Assembly: GCF_022406875.1 (NCBI RefSeq)
Contig: NZ_CP023018.1
Location: 1,068,784-1,132,783, forward strand
Reading direction: 5' to 3'
DNA: 64,000 nt
Source of the DNA: Ectothiorhodosinus mongolicus
GTDB taxonomy: Bacteria > Pseudomonadota > Gammaproteobacteria > Ectothiorhodospirales > Ectothiorhodospiraceae
The position numbers and the translations under genes are program-made. The notes beneath the pieces were generated by a model. The model saw nothing but the letters and a program-made list of their open reading frames with translations. It searched no databases and was not told the DNA's origin. Shown piece after piece: positions 1-9,642 of the stretch (within the stretch, counting starts at the first letter, position 1; each line of letters opens with the position of its first letter).

Positions 1-333
1 GATTTCCATGAGCAATTTGCGCTCGTGGCCGGGCTCGGAAATCGGCGATACTGTGATATCCACCGTCAATTCGCGGTCATGAGGCAGGCGCAGGGGTCGC
101 TCACGCTCGGTAAACGGGTGTCCGGTTTGCAAGGACTGCCGCAAGCTGGCAATCAAGTCATCATGATCCAGTAACCACTCAGTTGCGGGCAGGCCCTCGA
201 CCCGTTTAAAGCTGTTCTCCAGCAACATTTCCGCAGCGGGATTCAAATAGCGCAGCCGCAATTGCGCATCTAGCATCACCACTGAAGTGGTCATGCTATC
301 TAGCAGTTGACGGTGTACGCTGAGGATTTGCAT
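1..333 (-). CDS. glnL: Nitrogen regulation sensor kinase NtrB (GlnL), N-terminal part
   Basis: The first 111 codons, read leftward from the ATG at 333-331, are open to the window edge, so the kinase core is missing. The protein begins MQILSVHRQLLDSMTTSVVM and continues with LRYLNPAAEMLL, the PAS-domain start typical of NtrB. NtrB phosphorylates or dephosphorylates NtrC according to PII status in the cytoplasm. It lies 109 bp downstream of glnA on the same strand, the standard glnA-ntrB-ntrC order, with a terminator hairpin between them. The family assignment rests on the PAS start and the position; the kinase domain itself cannot be seen. Confidence 0.85.
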   Translation of the reverse strand, partial: MQILSVHRQLLDSMTTSVVMLDAQLRLRYLNPAAEMLLENSFKRVEGLPATEWLLDHDDLIASLRQSLQTGHPFTERERPLRLPHDRELTVDITVSPISEPGHERKLLMEI

Positions 334-381
334 GTTTTGGTTTAGTGCCGCTTAGTAATGTGCCTATGGTTTGTTGTTAGG

Positions 382-414
382 AAAAAAAACCCCCGGCGTT
401 GGGGCCGGGGGTTT
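382..414 (-). terminator. Intrinsic terminator after glnA
   Basis: A perfect 11-bp stem (387-397 with 404-414, arms AAACCCCCGGC/GCCGGGGGTTT) has a 6-nt loop. On the leftward strand it is followed by a run of T (plus-strand A run at 382-389). It sits 29 bp past the glnA stop. It probably ends most glnA transcripts and lets a fraction through to glnL. Confidence 0.85.
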
Positions 415-442
415 CGGATCCCAAGTTGGATCGCAGCCCCTC

Positions 443-1852
443 TTACAGGCTGTAATACATATCGAACTCTGCGGGATGCGTGGTCATGCGCAGGCGCGTG
501 ACATCTTCCATTTTCAGGTCGATATAGGCATCGATCATGTCGCTGGAGAAAACGCCGCCAGCCATCAGGAATTCACGATCTTTGTCTAAAGCATCTAGAG
601 CTTGATCCAAGGAATGGCAGACTTGCGGGATCATCTTTTCCTCTTCCGGCGGCAAGTCGTACAAATTCTTATCCATGGCTTCACCTGGATCGATCTTGTT
701 CTGGATGCCATCAATGGCCGCCATGATCATGGCCGAGAAGGCCAGATAGGGGTTAGCGGTTGAGTCGGGGAAGCGCAACTCGATACGGCGTGCCTTCGGG
801 CTGGTCACATAAGGAATACGGACCGATGCCGAGCGGTTACGAGCTGAGTAGGCTAGCATCACCGGTGCTTCAAAACCGGGCACCAGACGCTTGTAGCTGT
901 TGGTTGACGGGTTAGTGAATGCATTGAGTGCACGGGCATGCTTAATCAAACCGCCGATCGCATACAGAGCTTCCTGAGATAGGCCACCATATTTGTCACC
1001 GGCGAAGATATTTTTGCCGCCCTTGGACAAAGAGAAGTTCACATGCATGCCGTTACCGTTATCGCCCACCAACGGCTTTGGCATGAAGGTAGCGGTCTTG
1101 CCGTAGTTATGTGCCACGTTGAGCACAACATATTTGAGAATAAGCACTTCATCGGCTTTACGGGTCAGTGCATCGGCGCCAACGCCAATCTCACACTGAC
1201 CAGCGGTCGCCACTTCATGATGGTGCACTTCGGTTTTAAGGCCCATCGCATCCAAGGCCAGACACATCGCTGAGCGCAGGTCCTGTAGGCTATCAACCGG
1301 CGGCACGGGAAAATAACCGCCCTTGACAGTGGGTCGGTGACCAATGTTGCCGTCTTCAAAGACTTTCTCTGAGTTCCAAGAGGCTTCGTCAGCATCGATC
1401 CGGAAAAATGAGCCGTGAATTGAGTTGCCCCATTTAATGTCGTCAAAGACAAAGAATTCGTTTTCTGGACCAAACATACTACCGTCGGCAATGCCGGTGC
1501 TTGCCAGATAGGCTTCCGCACGCTTAGCTAGAGAGCGAGGGCAACGATCATAGCCTTGCATGGTGGCCGGCTCGACAACATCGCAGCGGATGATCATGGT
1601 GGAGTCATCGAAGAAGGGGTCCATGACCGCACTGCTGGAGTCAGGCATCAGGATCATGTCGGAGTCATTGATGCCTTTCCAGCCAGCAATGGAGGAGCCG
1701 TCAAATGTTTTACCGCCCTCAAGTACATCTTCATCGACCGTGTGTGCCGGAACCGATACGTGCTGTTCCTTACCGCGGCTATCCACGAACCGGAAATCGA
1801 CGAATTTCACGTCGTTATCCTTCATCATTTTCAATACTTCACTGGTAGACAT
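443..1852 (-). CDS. glnA: Glutamine synthetase type I (GSI-beta)
   Basis: A 469-residue GlnA of normal length. It makes glutamine from glutamate, ammonia and ATP as a cytoplasmic dodecamer. Visible family signatures are the N-terminal [21 protein letters not shown], the DGSSIAGW segment, the ATP-site run [14 protein letters not shown], and [10 protein letters not shown] near residue 398. The last holds the tyrosine adenylylated by GlnE, so activity should be controlled by covalent modification. Upstream are a sigma-54 promoter and an NtrC-type site, and glnL follows, so transcription should rise under nitrogen limitation. The start gives the standard [10 protein letters not shown]-terminus. 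Confidence 0.98.
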   Translation of the reverse strand: MSTSEVLKMMKDNDVKFVDFRFVDSRGKEQHVSVPAHTVDEDVLEGGKTFDGSSIAGWKGINDSDMILMPDSSSAVMDPFFDDSTMIIRCDVVEPATMQGYDRCPRSLAKRAEAYLASTGIADGSMFGPENEFFVFDDIKWGNSIHGSFFRIDADEASWNSEKVFEDGNIGHRPTVKGGYFPVPPVDSLQDLRSAMCLALDAMGLKTEVHHHEVATAGQCEIGVGADALTRKADEVLILKYVVLNVAHNYGKTATFMPKPLVGDNGNGMHVNFSLSKGGKNIFAGDKYGGLSQEALYAIGGLIKHARALNAFTNPSTNSYKRLVPGFEAPVMLAYSARNRSASVRIPYVTSPKARRIELRFPDSTANPYLAFSAMIMAAIDGIQNKIDPGEAMDKNLYDLPPEEEKMIPQVCHSLDQALDALDKDREFLMAGGVFSSDMIDAYIDLKMEDVTRLRMTTHPAEFDMYYSL

Positions 1853-1938
1853 CTGTGCTCCTCCGGGGAACGAGTTGAGTTTCAGGTTGAAGCGGCGCGT
1901 CCATGCAACGCCGCATGGAGAACCTTGCAGAATTAGCT

Positions 1939-1955
1939 AGCAGGAACCGTGCCAT
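1939..1955 (-). promoter_or_regulatory. Sigma-54 promoter of glnA
   Basis: Read leftward the sequence is TGGCACGGTTCCTGCTA. It matches the -24/-12 consensus TGGCACG-N4-TTGC with the invariant GG and GC correctly spaced and one mismatch in the -12 box. The inferred transcription start near 1928 gives a leader of about 76 nt before the glnA ATG. Confidence 0.85.
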
Positions 1956-2049
1956 CCATCCTGAAACTGCCAATATAGTGAAAACACGGCATTTTTTGCC
2001 CCGATTGAGGGCGTCGTACGCACTATTTTAAGGCATTAAGCCAAAATAA

Positions 2050-2064
2050 GCACCAATTCAGTGC
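2050..2064. promoter_or_regulatory. NtrC-type enhancer site upstream of glnA
   Basis: GCAC-N7-GTGC (GCACCAATTCAGTGC) fits the NtrC dyad. Its centre lies about 129 bp upstream of the inferred glnA start, a typical enhancer distance. It is in the glnA-glyQ intergenic region, about 40 bp from the glyQ -10 box on the other strand. A possible second, poorer half-matching site is at 2020-2034. Confidence 0.7.
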
Positions 2065-2102
2065 ATTTGTGTCCCGGCTAGCCGCAGCCCCAGCCCGCCC
2101 GC

Positions 2103-2108
2103 TATACT
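2103..2108 (+). promoter_or_regulatory. Probable -10 box for glyQS
   Basis: TATACT (5 of 6 to consensus) lies 26 bp before the glyQ ATG, giving a start near 2115. No convincing -35 box is found at normal spacing, so this call rests on the -10 and its position. Confidence 0.45.
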
Positions 2109-2133
2109 TTCGCCACACTTTTGGAAGCGCTCT

Positions 2134-3060
2134 ATGTCCGTTCGAGATGTCGATACTTTTCAAGGCTTGATTTTGGCCCTGCAGGATTTTTGGGCTCAGC
2201 AAGGCTGCGTGTTGTTGCAACCCTATGATATGGAAATGGGTGCGGGGACTTTTCATGCCGCCACATTTTTGCGTGCCATCGGCCCTGAACCTTGGCATGC
2301 CGCCTATGTCCAGCCATCCCGGCGTCCCACTGACGGGCGTTACGGAGAGAATCCCAATCGATTGCAGCACTATTACCAGTTCCAGGTGCTGCTCAAGCCT
2401 TCCCCGGACAATATCCAGGACTTATATCTGGATTCCTTGCGGGCGCTCGGGATTGACCCCTTGGTGCATGACATTCGTTTTGTTGAGGATAACTGGGAAT
2501 CCCCGACGCTGGGCGCTTGGGGTCTGGGTTGGGAGGTCTGGCTCGATGGTATGGAGGTAACGCAGTTCACTTATTTCCAACAAGTCGGCGGTTTGGACTG
2601 CCGACCTGTGAGTGGTGAAATTACCTACGGGCTGGAGCGCATAGCCATGTATTTGCAAGGCGCCGAGAGCGTGTACGATTTGATCTGGACACAAAGTGCG
2701 CGGGGCATCGTGACCTACGGTGACGTTTATCACCAAAATGAAGTTGAGCAATCGCGGTATAACTTCGAACAGGCCGATATCCAAGCCTTATTGTCTTGGT
2801 TTGAAACCTGCGAGGCGCAAAGCCAAAAACTGATTGAAGCCAACCTGCCTTTGCCTGCCTATGAGCAAATGCTCAAGGCTTCACACACATTCAACCTGCT
2901 GGATGCTCGCCGCGCCATTTCGGTCACTGAGCGGCAACGATACATACTTCGGGTGCGAGAACTCGCTCGAGCCGTGGCGCAGCTTTATTTTGCCTCACGT
3001 GAGCAGTTGGGCTTTCCCATGCTTTCAGGATCTGGCGCTGCCACTCAGGGTGACGTATGA
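2134..3060 (+). CDS. glyQ: Glycyl-tRNA synthetase alpha subunit
   Basis: A 308-residue class II aminoacyl-tRNA synthetase subunit that forms an alpha2beta2 enzyme with GlyS and charges tRNA-Gly. Diagnostic segments are [38 protein letters not shown], the [20 protein letters not shown] run, and [19 protein letters not shown]. Length and start match the bacterial family. The stop overlaps the glyS start by 4 bp, so the two subunits are translationally coupled. Confidence 0.97.
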   Translation: MSVRDVDTFQGLILALQDFWAQQGCVLLQPYDMEMGAGTFHAATFLRAIGPEPWHAAYVQPSRRPTDGRYGENPNRLQHYYQFQVLLKPSPDNIQDLYLDSLRALGIDPLVHDIRFVEDNWESPTLGAWGLGWEVWLDGMEVTQFTYFQQVGGLDCRPVSGEITYGLERIAMYLQGAESVYDLIWTQSARGIVTYGDVYHQNEVEQSRYNFEQADIQALLSWFETCEAQSQKLIEANLPLPAYEQMLKASHTFNLLDARRAISVTERQRYILRVRELARAVAQLYFASREQLGFPMLSGSGAATQGDV

Positions 3061-5132
3061 CGCAATGCGCTGATCTGCTCATTGAGCTGGGCACCGAAGA
3101 ATTACCGCCGCGTGCTTTGCCAGAACTTGAGGCAGCCTTTGCGAGTGAGATTGACAAGGGTTTAGAGGCTGCGGGCCTGGGCCATCAGGGGTTGGAGTCC
3201 TTTGCTACACCTCGCCGTCTGGCGGTATTGCTGCGCCAAGTTCCTGCGGAACAAGCATCGCGCACCGTCGAGCGGCGCGGCCCGGCAGTGGCTGCTGCCT
3301 TTGATGATGCCGGAAAACCGACTCCTGCAGCTTTGGGGTTCGCTCGCTCCTGCGGGGTTGAGATGGCAGATTTGCAAACCTTAGAAACCGATAAGGGGCA
3401 CTGGCTGGTGCATCGTCAGATGCAGTTGGGCTCTGCCTTAGCTAAGTTGTTGCCGGATATCGTTGCCACAGCATTAGCAGCATTGCCCATCCCCAAGCGT
3501 ATGCGCTGGGGCAACAATGATGCCGAGTTTGTGCGCCCGGTGCATTGGTTGGTACTTCTGTATGGGGATCAGGTGATTGATGCCGATATCATGGGTATCT
3601 CTGCGGGCCGAGAAACACGCGGCCACCGTTTTCATTGCCCCGAGCCATTGCAGATCAACGAGCCCAGCGGCTATGCCGGGATGCTGCAACGCCAGGGCTG
3701 GGTCATACCTCAATTCTCAGAGCGTCGCGAACAAGTCCGTCAGCAGGTCATGCAAGCGGCAGCAGCGCTGGGTGGCCAGGCCATTATCGAAGAAGAGTTG
3801 CTTGCTGAAGTCACCGCCTTAGTGGAGTGGCCGGTACCGATTACTGGACATTTTGATGCGCGTTTTTTGTCAGTGCCTCAAGAGGCTTTGATGTCGACCA
3901 TGCAGGACAATCAGAAGTATTTCCCAGTGATTGATACCGATGGTGTGCTGATGCCGCATTTCATCACCATTGCCAATATCGATTCTCAGTCTCCTGAGCG
4001 TGTGCAAGAGGGTAACGAGCGCGTCATTCGTCCGCGCTTTGCTGATGCGGAGTTTTTTTGGACTCAAGATCGTCGCCAGACCTTGGAGAGTCATCTGCCC
4101 GGCCTGAAAACAGTGATTTTTCAGCAGCGACTGGGTAGTTTGTTCGACAAGACGCAGCGCATAACAGCGATGGCCGAGTGGCTCGCGCCCCAAATTGGTG
4201 CAGACCGAGAACAGGCCAAGCGCGCCGCGCAATTATGCAAATGTGATTTGCAGACTTTGATGGTTTACGAGTTCACTGAATTACAGGGCATTATGGGTCG
4301 CTACTACGCTGCCCACGATGGTGAGACTAAGGCGGTTGCCCAAGCCCTAGAAGAGCAATATTTCCCGCGTCAGGCGGGGGATAAGTTGCCAACTTCTGCG
4401 GAGGGACAGACCCTCGCGCTGGCGGATCGTTTGGATACCCTGGTGGGGATTTTTGCGATCGGACAAAAACCCAGTGGCACTAAAGATCCCTTTGCCTTAC
4501 GGCGCGCGGCTCTGGGTGTCCTGCGTATTCTCATTGAATCTCAATTGCCGCTGGACTTGCAGACACTGCTGCAGCAGGCCGCTAAGGCTTACCCAGCAGC
4601 AGTGCCGGCCGAAAAAGCTGTTCCCGAAGTGCTTGATTACATGCTCGAACGTTTGCGCGCTTACTATGCAGATCAGGGCGTGATTCCAGAAATCTTTGAA
4701 TCAGTTCTGGCGTTGCGGCCTTTAAAGCCGCTGGATTTCGATGCTCGCGTGCACGCGGTAGCGCATTTCCGCGAATTGCCAGAGGCCGAGGCCCTGGCTG
4801 CTGCCCATAAACGCATCCACAATATTTTGCGCAAACAGGAAGTGGACACTGAGGCGGCAATAGTCGATGGCGAGCTTCTATCAGAAGTGGCTGAGCTGAG
4901 CCTTTTTAACGCACTAGAGGAGCTGCAGCCGCGCATTGGGGCACTATTTGATCAGGCTGACTACACTGCTGGGTTGACTGCTTTAGCAGCATTGCGAGGT
5001 CCTGTGGATACATTTTTTGAGCAGGTCATGGTAATGGCAGAAGACCCCAAGACTCGTGCCAATCGTTTGGCTTTACTGGGACAGGTCTCACGGTTATTGA
5101 TTCGCGTTGCTGATCTGTCACGACTGCCTTAG
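3057..5132 (+). CDS. glyS: Glycyl-tRNA synthetase beta subunit
   Basis: A 691-residue beta subunit, the usual length. It starts [19 protein letters not shown], the family N-terminus, and contains TPRRLAVLL and the [10 protein letters not shown] segment. It contributes tRNA recognition and is required for glycylation with GlyQ. It starts inside the end of glyQ (ATGA overlap) and is followed within 5 bp by an acyltransferase gene, so it probably lies in a three-gene unit. Confidence 0.97.
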   Translation: MTQCADLLIELGTEELPPRALPELEAAFASEIDKGLEAAGLGHQGLESFATPRRLAVLLRQVPAEQASRTVERRGPAVAAAFDDAGKPTPAALGFARSCGVEMADLQTLETDKGHWLVHRQMQLGSALAKLLPDIVATALAALPIPKRMRWGNNDAEFVRPVHWLVLLYGDQVIDADIMGISAGRETRGHRFHCPEPLQINEPSGYAGMLQRQGWVIPQFSERREQVRQQVMQAAAALGGQAIIEEELLAEVTALVEWPVPITGHFDARFLSVPQEALMSTMQDNQKYFPVIDTDGVLMPHFITIANIDSQSPERVQEGNERVIRPRFADAEFFWTQDRRQTLESHLPGLKTVIFQQRLGSLFDKTQRITAMAEWLAPQIGADREQAKRAAQLCKCDLQTLMVYEFTELQGIMGRYYAAHDGETKAVAQALEEQYFPRQAGDKLPTSAEGQTLALADRLDTLVGIFAIGQKPSGTKDPFALRRAALGVLRILIESQLPLDLQTLLQQAAKAYPAAVPAEKAVPEVLDYMLERLRAYYADQGVIPEIFESVLALRPLKPLDFDARVHAVAHFRELPEAEALAAAHKRIHNILRKQEVDTEAAIVDGELLSEVAELSLFNALEELQPRIGALFDQADYTAGLTALAALRGPVDTFFEQVMVMAEDPKTRANRLALLGQVSRLLIRVADLSRLP

Positions 5133-5136
5133 CGCT

Positions 5137-5904
5137 GTGAAATTCCTGCTCACTATTCGCGCCTCTGTTTTTTGGCTGGGTATGGTTTTGTCGACGGTGA
5201 TCGTCGGCCTGGTGATACCCTTGCTCGCACCCCTACCTTGGCGGTTACGCTACCGCCTCTTGGCTATGTGGCCGCGCTTCAATCTATTTTGGTTGCGACT
5301 TTGCTGCGGTATCCGCTACCGCGTAAACGGCATTGAGCATCTGCCGAATCAGGCTGCGATTGTCATGGCAAAACACCAATCGACCTGGGAAACCTTGGCG
5401 TTAACGCAAATTCTTCCACCGCAGGTCTGGGTGTTAAAACAAGAACTACTGAACGTGCCTGTTTTTGGCTGGGGCATGCGCTTGTTGAGCGCCATCGCTT
5501 TGGATCGCGCTGCGGGTCGTAAAGCCATGGTTGAGTTAGTTAGACAGGGCGGTGAGCGTTTACAACGGGGTCTTTGGGTGATTGTTTTCCCGGAAGGCAC
5601 CCGCACCTCGCCTGGTGCGCCGCCGCGCTACCGCATGGGTGGGGCTGTTCTGGCTGCGCGCACAGGGGTACCTATTGTGCCCATCGCCCATAATGCGGGT
5701 TTGTTTTGGCCGCGCGGCAGTTTCATTAAATATCCCGGTACGATTGAAGTGGAGATTGGGCCGTTGATCCCCACTGAGGGGCGGCAAGCAGGGGACATCA
5801 TGCGGGATGTTCAGCAGTGGATTGAACCACACACAAATCGCTTATGCGGCTTGTTGATGCCAACCGGCACAGCTAGTCACCCAAGCCAGAGGCATCAGGC
5901 TTAA
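5137..5904 (+). CDS. 1-acyl-sn-glycerol-3-phosphate acyltransferase, PlsC family
   Basis: A 255-residue membrane-bound acyltransferase expected to add the second acyl chain in phosphatidic acid synthesis. The HX4(D/E) catalytic motif is HQSTWE, with Glu in the acidic position as in other members of this subgroup. FPEGTRTSPG is the conserved substrate-binding block. An N-terminal hydrophobic segment (LGMVLSTVIVGLVIPLL) anchors it to the inner membrane. I chose the GTG at 5137, 4 bp after the glyS stop. An ATG at 5107 would add 10 residues and overlap glyS by 26 bp. The gmhB gene often found between glyS and plsC is absent. The 3' end overlaps convergent tatD by 32 bp. Confidence 0.85.
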   Translation: MKFLLTIRASVFWLGMVLSTVIVGLVIPLLAPLPWRLRYRLLAMWPRFNLFWLRLCCGIRYRVNGIEHLPNQAAIVMAKHQSTWETLALTQILPPQVWVLKQELLNVPVFGWGMRLLSAIALDRAAGRKAMVELVRQGGERLQRGLWVIVFPEGTRTSPGAPPRYRMGGAVLAARTGVPIVPIAHNAGLFWPRGSFIKYPGTIEVEIGPLIPTEGRQAGDIMRDVQQWIEPHTNRLCGLLMPTGTASHPSQRHQA

Positions 5905-6655
5905 AAAGATGCAGGGCGTTAGCAGTCGTGGCATTCGCTAGTGCCTCATGGGATTCACCACGGATGGCTGCGATTTGCTGCAGTATCTCCGCCAGCCAAG
6001 CAGGTTCGTTGCGCTCTCTGGCGTGGCCTGCTCCCGGCTGATCCGGTGCATCAGTCTCCAGCAGAAGGACATTGGCGGGGAGTGCTTGCAGTACCGCTTG
6101 CAGTCGCTTGGCTCGATCCCAGGTCACCGCGCCGCCAAAGCCAAGCATAAAGCCTTGATTCATGAGTTGCTCAGCTTGTTGCAAGCTGCCCGAAAAACTA
6201 TGCACGACACCGCGTAGCCCGGGTCGTTGCCGAATGGCTTTGATCACTTGATCGACACTTTTTCTGGCGTGAATGATCACCGGTAAATCCCGCTCAAGTG
6301 CTATATCGAGCTGCGCTGTGAAATACGCCCACTGTTCCTCGAAGCGGGATAACGGCAGAGTGCCATCCAGACCGATTTCACCGATGGCAACGACATGCTG
6401 CCTTTCCTGGAGATGTGCTCTCAAATCCTCAATATGCTCAGGCTGGTGATCAGCCAGATATAGGGGATGCAGACCCAAGGCAAAATGCACGTCAGGATAT
6501 TTCTGGGCAATCTCCATGACTCGTGGCCATCGAACTTTGTTGACCGCAGGAATGATCAAATGACCAAGACCCAAGCCTCTTGCGCGTTGCCAGCAGGCAT
6601 CACGATCGGCGTCGAAGGCAGGGAAATCAAAATGACAATGGCTATCGATAAACAT
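5873..6655 (-). CDS. tatD: TatD-family metal-dependent hydrolase
   Basis: A 260-residue amidohydrolase-fold protein; family members are metal-dependent DNases/exonucleases. The metal-site motifs are in order: DSHCHFD near residue 4, GEIGLD near 95, HARKS near 130, HSFSG near 152 and ETDAPDQ near 203. It is a TatD/YcfH/YjjV-type protein, and the exact subgroup is not resolved by eye. The gene is read leftward, overlaps the end of the acyltransferase gene, and shares a divergent upstream region with the ferredoxin-NADP reductase gene. Confidence 0.9.
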   Translation of the reverse strand: MFIDSHCHFDFPAFDADRDACWQRARGLGLGHLIIPAVNKVRWPRVMEIAQKYPDVHFALGLHPLYLADHQPEHIEDLRAHLQERQHVVAIGEIGLDGTLPLSRFEEQWAYFTAQLDIALERDLPVIIHARKSVDQVIKAIRQRPGLRGVVHSFSGSLQQAEQLMNQGFMLGFGGAVTWDRAKRLQAVLQALPANVLLLETDAPDQPGAGHARERNEPAWLAEILQQIAAIRGESHEALANATTANALHLFKPDASGLGD

Positions 6656-6769
6656 ATTTTGAGTGGCTTATTAAGCTGCGTTAATGCCCTTACACATGGT
6701 AGCGTTGAAAAAATGGACGGGAATCTCCAACGTAGATTTAACGCCCAAAAACGCAAATAAGGATGTCGC

Positions 6770-7510
6770 ATGGCCGGTTGGATTGATGCTGAAGTCGTTG
6801 AACTCAAACAATGGACCCCACGATTGTATTCCATTCGTGTTGAGGCCGATGTTCAGGATTTCAAGGCGGGCCAATTCAATCGGCTCAGCACCATGCTAGA
6901 CGGTGAACGGGTAGCTAGGCCTTATTCCTACGTTAATGCTCCACAAGATCGGCCATTAGATTTTTATTTCATCACGGTTCCTGAGGGGCCATTGACCAAC
7001 CATCTTGTCACCTTAAAGCCTGGTGATTCCATTCAGGTGATGGATAAGGCCAATGGCTTTTTCACACTCGATGAACTTCCAGATGCTGATGTCTTGTGGC
7101 TTTTTGCTACGGGGACAGCGCTGGGTCCTTATCTGTCCATGCTACGTACTGAAGCTCCTTGGCAGAGATTCAAGAGAATTGTGCTAGTGCATGCTGTGCG
7201 TAACGCTGAGGAACTCAGTTACAGCAATATCATCCGGGGTTTTCAAGAACGCGGTGAGCAGTTCCAGTTCGTGCCTTTTGTAAGCCGTGAAGCGTGTGAC
7301 TTTGCGTTGCCGGGGCGAGTGCCTGCAGCCATTGAGAGCGGACTATTGGAAAAGCATGCCAACTTGCCAATCAGTGCTGATGCCGCCCAAGTGATGATCT
7401 GTGGTAATCCGGATATGGTGACCGACACCGTCGCCACCCTTAAAGCCCGCGGACTGACCAAAAACCGTCGTCGTGAGCCAGGGCAGATTACGACGGAGAA
7501 TTACTGGTAG
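6770..7510 (+). CDS. fpr: Ferredoxin/flavodoxin-NADP+ reductase
   Basis: A 246-residue bacterial FPR-type FAD enzyme that passes electrons between NADPH and ferredoxin or flavodoxin. RPYSYVNAP (near residue 47) is the FAD-binding RxYS motif, and ATGTALGPYLSML (near residue 115) is the NADP-site glycine-rich loop. It ends ENYW, with the terminal aromatic residue typical of the family. AAGGA lies 6 bp before the ATG. The last 23 bp overlap the convergent zur gene. Confidence 0.93.
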   Translation: MAGWIDAEVVELKQWTPRLYSIRVEADVQDFKAGQFNRLSTMLDGERVARPYSYVNAPQDRPLDFYFITVPEGPLTNHLVTLKPGDSIQVMDKANGFFTLDELPDADVLWLFATGTALGPYLSMLRTEAPWQRFKRIVLVHAVRNAEELSYSNIIRGFQERGEQFQFVPFVSREACDFALPGRVPAAIESGLLEKHANLPISADAAQVMICGNPDMVTDTVATLKARGLTKNRRREPGQITTENYW

Positions 7511-7997
7511 CGCCAGGGACAACCAATCCGCATTGCTCGCATAGGCCACGGCCTTCGACGATACGTTGATCCAATTGAAACCCTTGTTTTTTCGCCGCTG
7601 CGCGAAGCTTGCGATGGGTTTGGTCATCGGCTAACTCTAGAACCACGCCGCATTCTCGACAAACCAACAACATAACTTCATGCTCATGCTCGGGCTGAAT
7701 ACATCCGACGTAGCCATTCAGGCTCTCGATGCGGTGAATCAGGCCCATTTCTAAAAGAAAATCCAAGGCCCTGTAGACGGTTGGCGGCTTCACTGTGTGA
7801 TCAGCAGAGCTGAGGCGATGAATCAGATCATAAGCTTTCACCGCCTCATGACTTTGCCAGATTTCCCTCAAAACGCGCTCTCGCATTGGGGTCAAGCGGG
7901 CGCCACGCTCGTGACATAGGCGCTCTGCACTGAGCATGGCCGAGTCAATGCAGTCCTGATGGTTGTGATCCGAGGGCGTTTTTAGCTCAGTACTCAT
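7488..7997 (-). CDS. zur: Zinc uptake regulator Zur (Fur family)
   Basis: A 169-residue Fur-superfamily repressor. KPPTVYRALDFLLEMGLIHRIESLNGYVGC matches Zur rather than Fur. The structural zinc site is CRECG plus CEQCG (two CxxC pairs), and HEHEV supplies possible sensor ligands. It should repress zinc uptake genes when zinc is sufficient. I took the ATG at 7997 (MSTELKTPSD). The frame is open further upstream but the added residues are Ser/Arg-rich and unlike the family. It is divergent from the DUF465 gene, with 64 bp between starts. Confidence 0.9.
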   Translation of the reverse strand: MSTELKTPSDHNHQDCIDSAMLSAERLCHERGARLTPMRERVLREIWQSHEAVKAYDLIHRLSSADHTVKPPTVYRALDFLLEMGLIHRIESLNGYVGCIQPEHEHEVMLLVCRECGVVLELADDQTHRKLRAAAKKQGFQLDQRIVEGRGLCEQCGLVVPGATSNSPS

Positions 7998-8061
7998 CAA
8001 AGCGGGATTCCTATACATGGCATGAAAGCCAATCTTCTGGGATGATGACTGCCAATCTAGG

Positions 8062-8280
8062 GTGGATGCAAATGTGGACGCCGAATCCTTCGAGCAAATA
8101 AGGGCCCAGCTGGCTGAACTCAAGCAAGAGCATCGCGCTCTAGATGAGGCGATTGAGCGTCTCAATGAGGGGCCTTTTGTAGATCAGATACAGCTGACCC
8201 GCTTAAAAAAGCGCAAGCTCTATCTGAAAGACGCTATATCTAGACTCGAGAGCCGTCTAATTCCCGACTTAAATGCCTGA
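8062..8280 (+). CDS. Small DUF465 (YdcH-like) coiled-coil protein
   Basis: A 72-residue, highly charged helical protein. The C-terminal half (IQLTRLKKRKLYLKDAISRLES) carries the LKKxKLxLKDxI pattern of the DUF465/YdcH family, whose function is unknown. No signal peptide or membrane helix is seen. Translation from the ATG at 8062 has only a weak ribosome site (GGTGG). It is divergent from zur and followed immediately by a terminator hairpin. Confidence 0.8.
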   Translation: MDANVDAESFEQIRAQLAELKQEHRALDEAIERLNEGPFVDQIQLTRLKKRKLYLKDAISRLESRLIPDLNA

Positions 8281-8305
8281 AAAATCGGGCCCCTGAGGGC
8301 CCGAC
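8281..8305 (-). terminator. Intrinsic terminator of the fcc operon
   Basis: A perfect 8-bp stem TCGGGCCC/GGGCCCGA (8286-8293 with 8298-8305) has a 4-nt loop. A five-A run on the plus strand gives the T run on the leftward strand. It lies 26 bp past the fccB stop. On the plus strand no T run follows, so it would serve the DUF465 gene only weakly. Confidence 0.75.
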
Positions 8306-8330
8306 TGCATCATTTCAGGGGGGCTTTCAA

Positions 8331-9629
8331 TTAACCCCAGATATCTTGGGTGATGCTGGCATACCAGCCACGAGCATAATTGGCCTCCTGCCTGCGGAAA
8401 GCCGTTGTGGCGTTGCCCGGGCTGACGCCACCTGAGCCGGGAACTCCGCCAATGTTACCGTCTTGAACGCGATAAACTGCCGCCACAGAGATACCGTATT
8501 GCGGGCTGACGAGGCTATAACAGGTATTGACCGTCGACAGAGCAAGCATTTCTTGGCCGCGCATGGCGCGCACAATCGAAGCGGCAACGACCTTGCCTTG
8601 AGTATTAGCAGAGTGGCCTGATTTAGGCATAGCCCCAGCGATGCTGGCATCGCCGATCACAAAAATGTTTTCGTCCATTTGTGATTGGAATGTCAGCTGG
8701 TTTACCGGGCACCATCCAGTGTCGTTGGTCAGCCCTGAGTTCACAGCGATATCACCAGCACGCTGCGCAGGCACAAAGTTCAGCACATCAGCGCGAAACC
8801 GGGTTAAGCCGCCATCGGAGTACACTGTTCGGGAGGCCACATCCACGCGTTCGACTTGGCCACCCCTTGAGCTAGGTACCCACTCAATCATTTCACCATA
8901 GAGTTCTTGCCAGCCGGCCATGAACAGTCCCTGCTTAGAGAAGTTCTCTTTGTTATCCAGGATGATGATCTTCGAGCGCGGCTTATGCTGTTTAAAGTAA
9001 TGCGCCACCATGCTGGCTCGTTCATAGGGTCCTGGCGGGCAGCGGAAGGGATTCCCAGGCGCCACCATGACGAAGGTTCCACCATTGGGCATGTCGCGCA
9101 ATTGGTCACGCAAGATTTGGGTTTGCTCCCCGGCTTTCCAAGCATGCGGCACTTGTCGGACGTCATTAGCGGTGTAACCTTCAACAGCATCAAAGCGGAA
9201 ATCAATGCCCGGAGAAACCACCAGACGGTCATAGCTCAAACGTCGACCGCTACCCAGCACGACCTGATTTTTGTCGGCTTCAATGGCGCTGACAATGTCG
9301 CGTACCACTGTGACTCCATGCTGATCCTGCAACGTTCCGTAGGTCTGCTGGATTTGGTCCATCTCAGCAATGCCGCCAAGCACCCAGTTGGAGCCATAGC
9401 AGGTGTGGTAGGTGGCATTAGGTTCCACCAATGTGACTTGGATGCTGGGATCAAAGCGTCGCAGATATTTTGCGGCGGTTGCACCACCAGAACCACCACC
9501 CACCACCACAACATGAGGTCCTCGCCCCGTTAGGTAGGTGGGTGCGCTGCCACAGGCCGCTAAGGCTGTTGCCGCACCGCCAGCCCCAAGGGCACGAATA
9601 AAATGACGTCTGCTAAATTTTTTATCCAT
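8331..9629 (-). CDS. fccB: Flavocytochrome c sulfide dehydrogenase, flavoprotein subunit
   Basis: A 432-residue FAD protein of the sulfide dehydrogenase family, which oxidises sulfide to sulfur compounds and passes electrons to cytochrome c outside the inner membrane. The N-terminus SRRHFIRALGAGG is a twin-arginine signal followed by LAACG, a possible lipobox. VVVVGGGSGGATAAKYL near residue 40 is the FAD dinucleotide fold. TCYGSNWV, RCPPGPYERAS and NTCYS are family segments; the last two hold the cysteines expected to form the redox disulfide. It starts 13 bp after the cytochrome gene stop, so the two form one operon. Export presumably uses a Tat system such as tatABC in this window. Confidence 0.93.
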   Translation of the reverse strand: MDKKFSRRHFIRALGAGGAATALAACGSAPTYLTGRGPHVVVVGGGSGGATAAKYLRRFDPSIQVTLVEPNATYHTCYGSNWVLGGIAEMDQIQQTYGTLQDQHGVTVVRDIVSAIEADKNQVVLGSGRRLSYDRLVVSPGIDFRFDAVEGYTANDVRQVPHAWKAGEQTQILRDQLRDMPNGGTFVMVAPGNPFRCPPGPYERASMVAHYFKQHKPRSKIIILDNKENFSKQGLFMAGWQELYGEMIEWVPSSRGGQVERVDVASRTVYSDGGLTRFRADVLNFVPAQRAGDIAVNSGLTNDTGWCPVNQLTFQSQMDENIFVIGDASIAGAMPKSGHSANTQGKVVAASIVRAMRGQEMLALSTVNTCYSLVSPQYGISVAAVYRVQDGNIGGVPGSGGVSPGNATTAFRRQEANYARGWYASITQDIWG

Positions 9630-9642
9630 GGTTTATTTCTCC

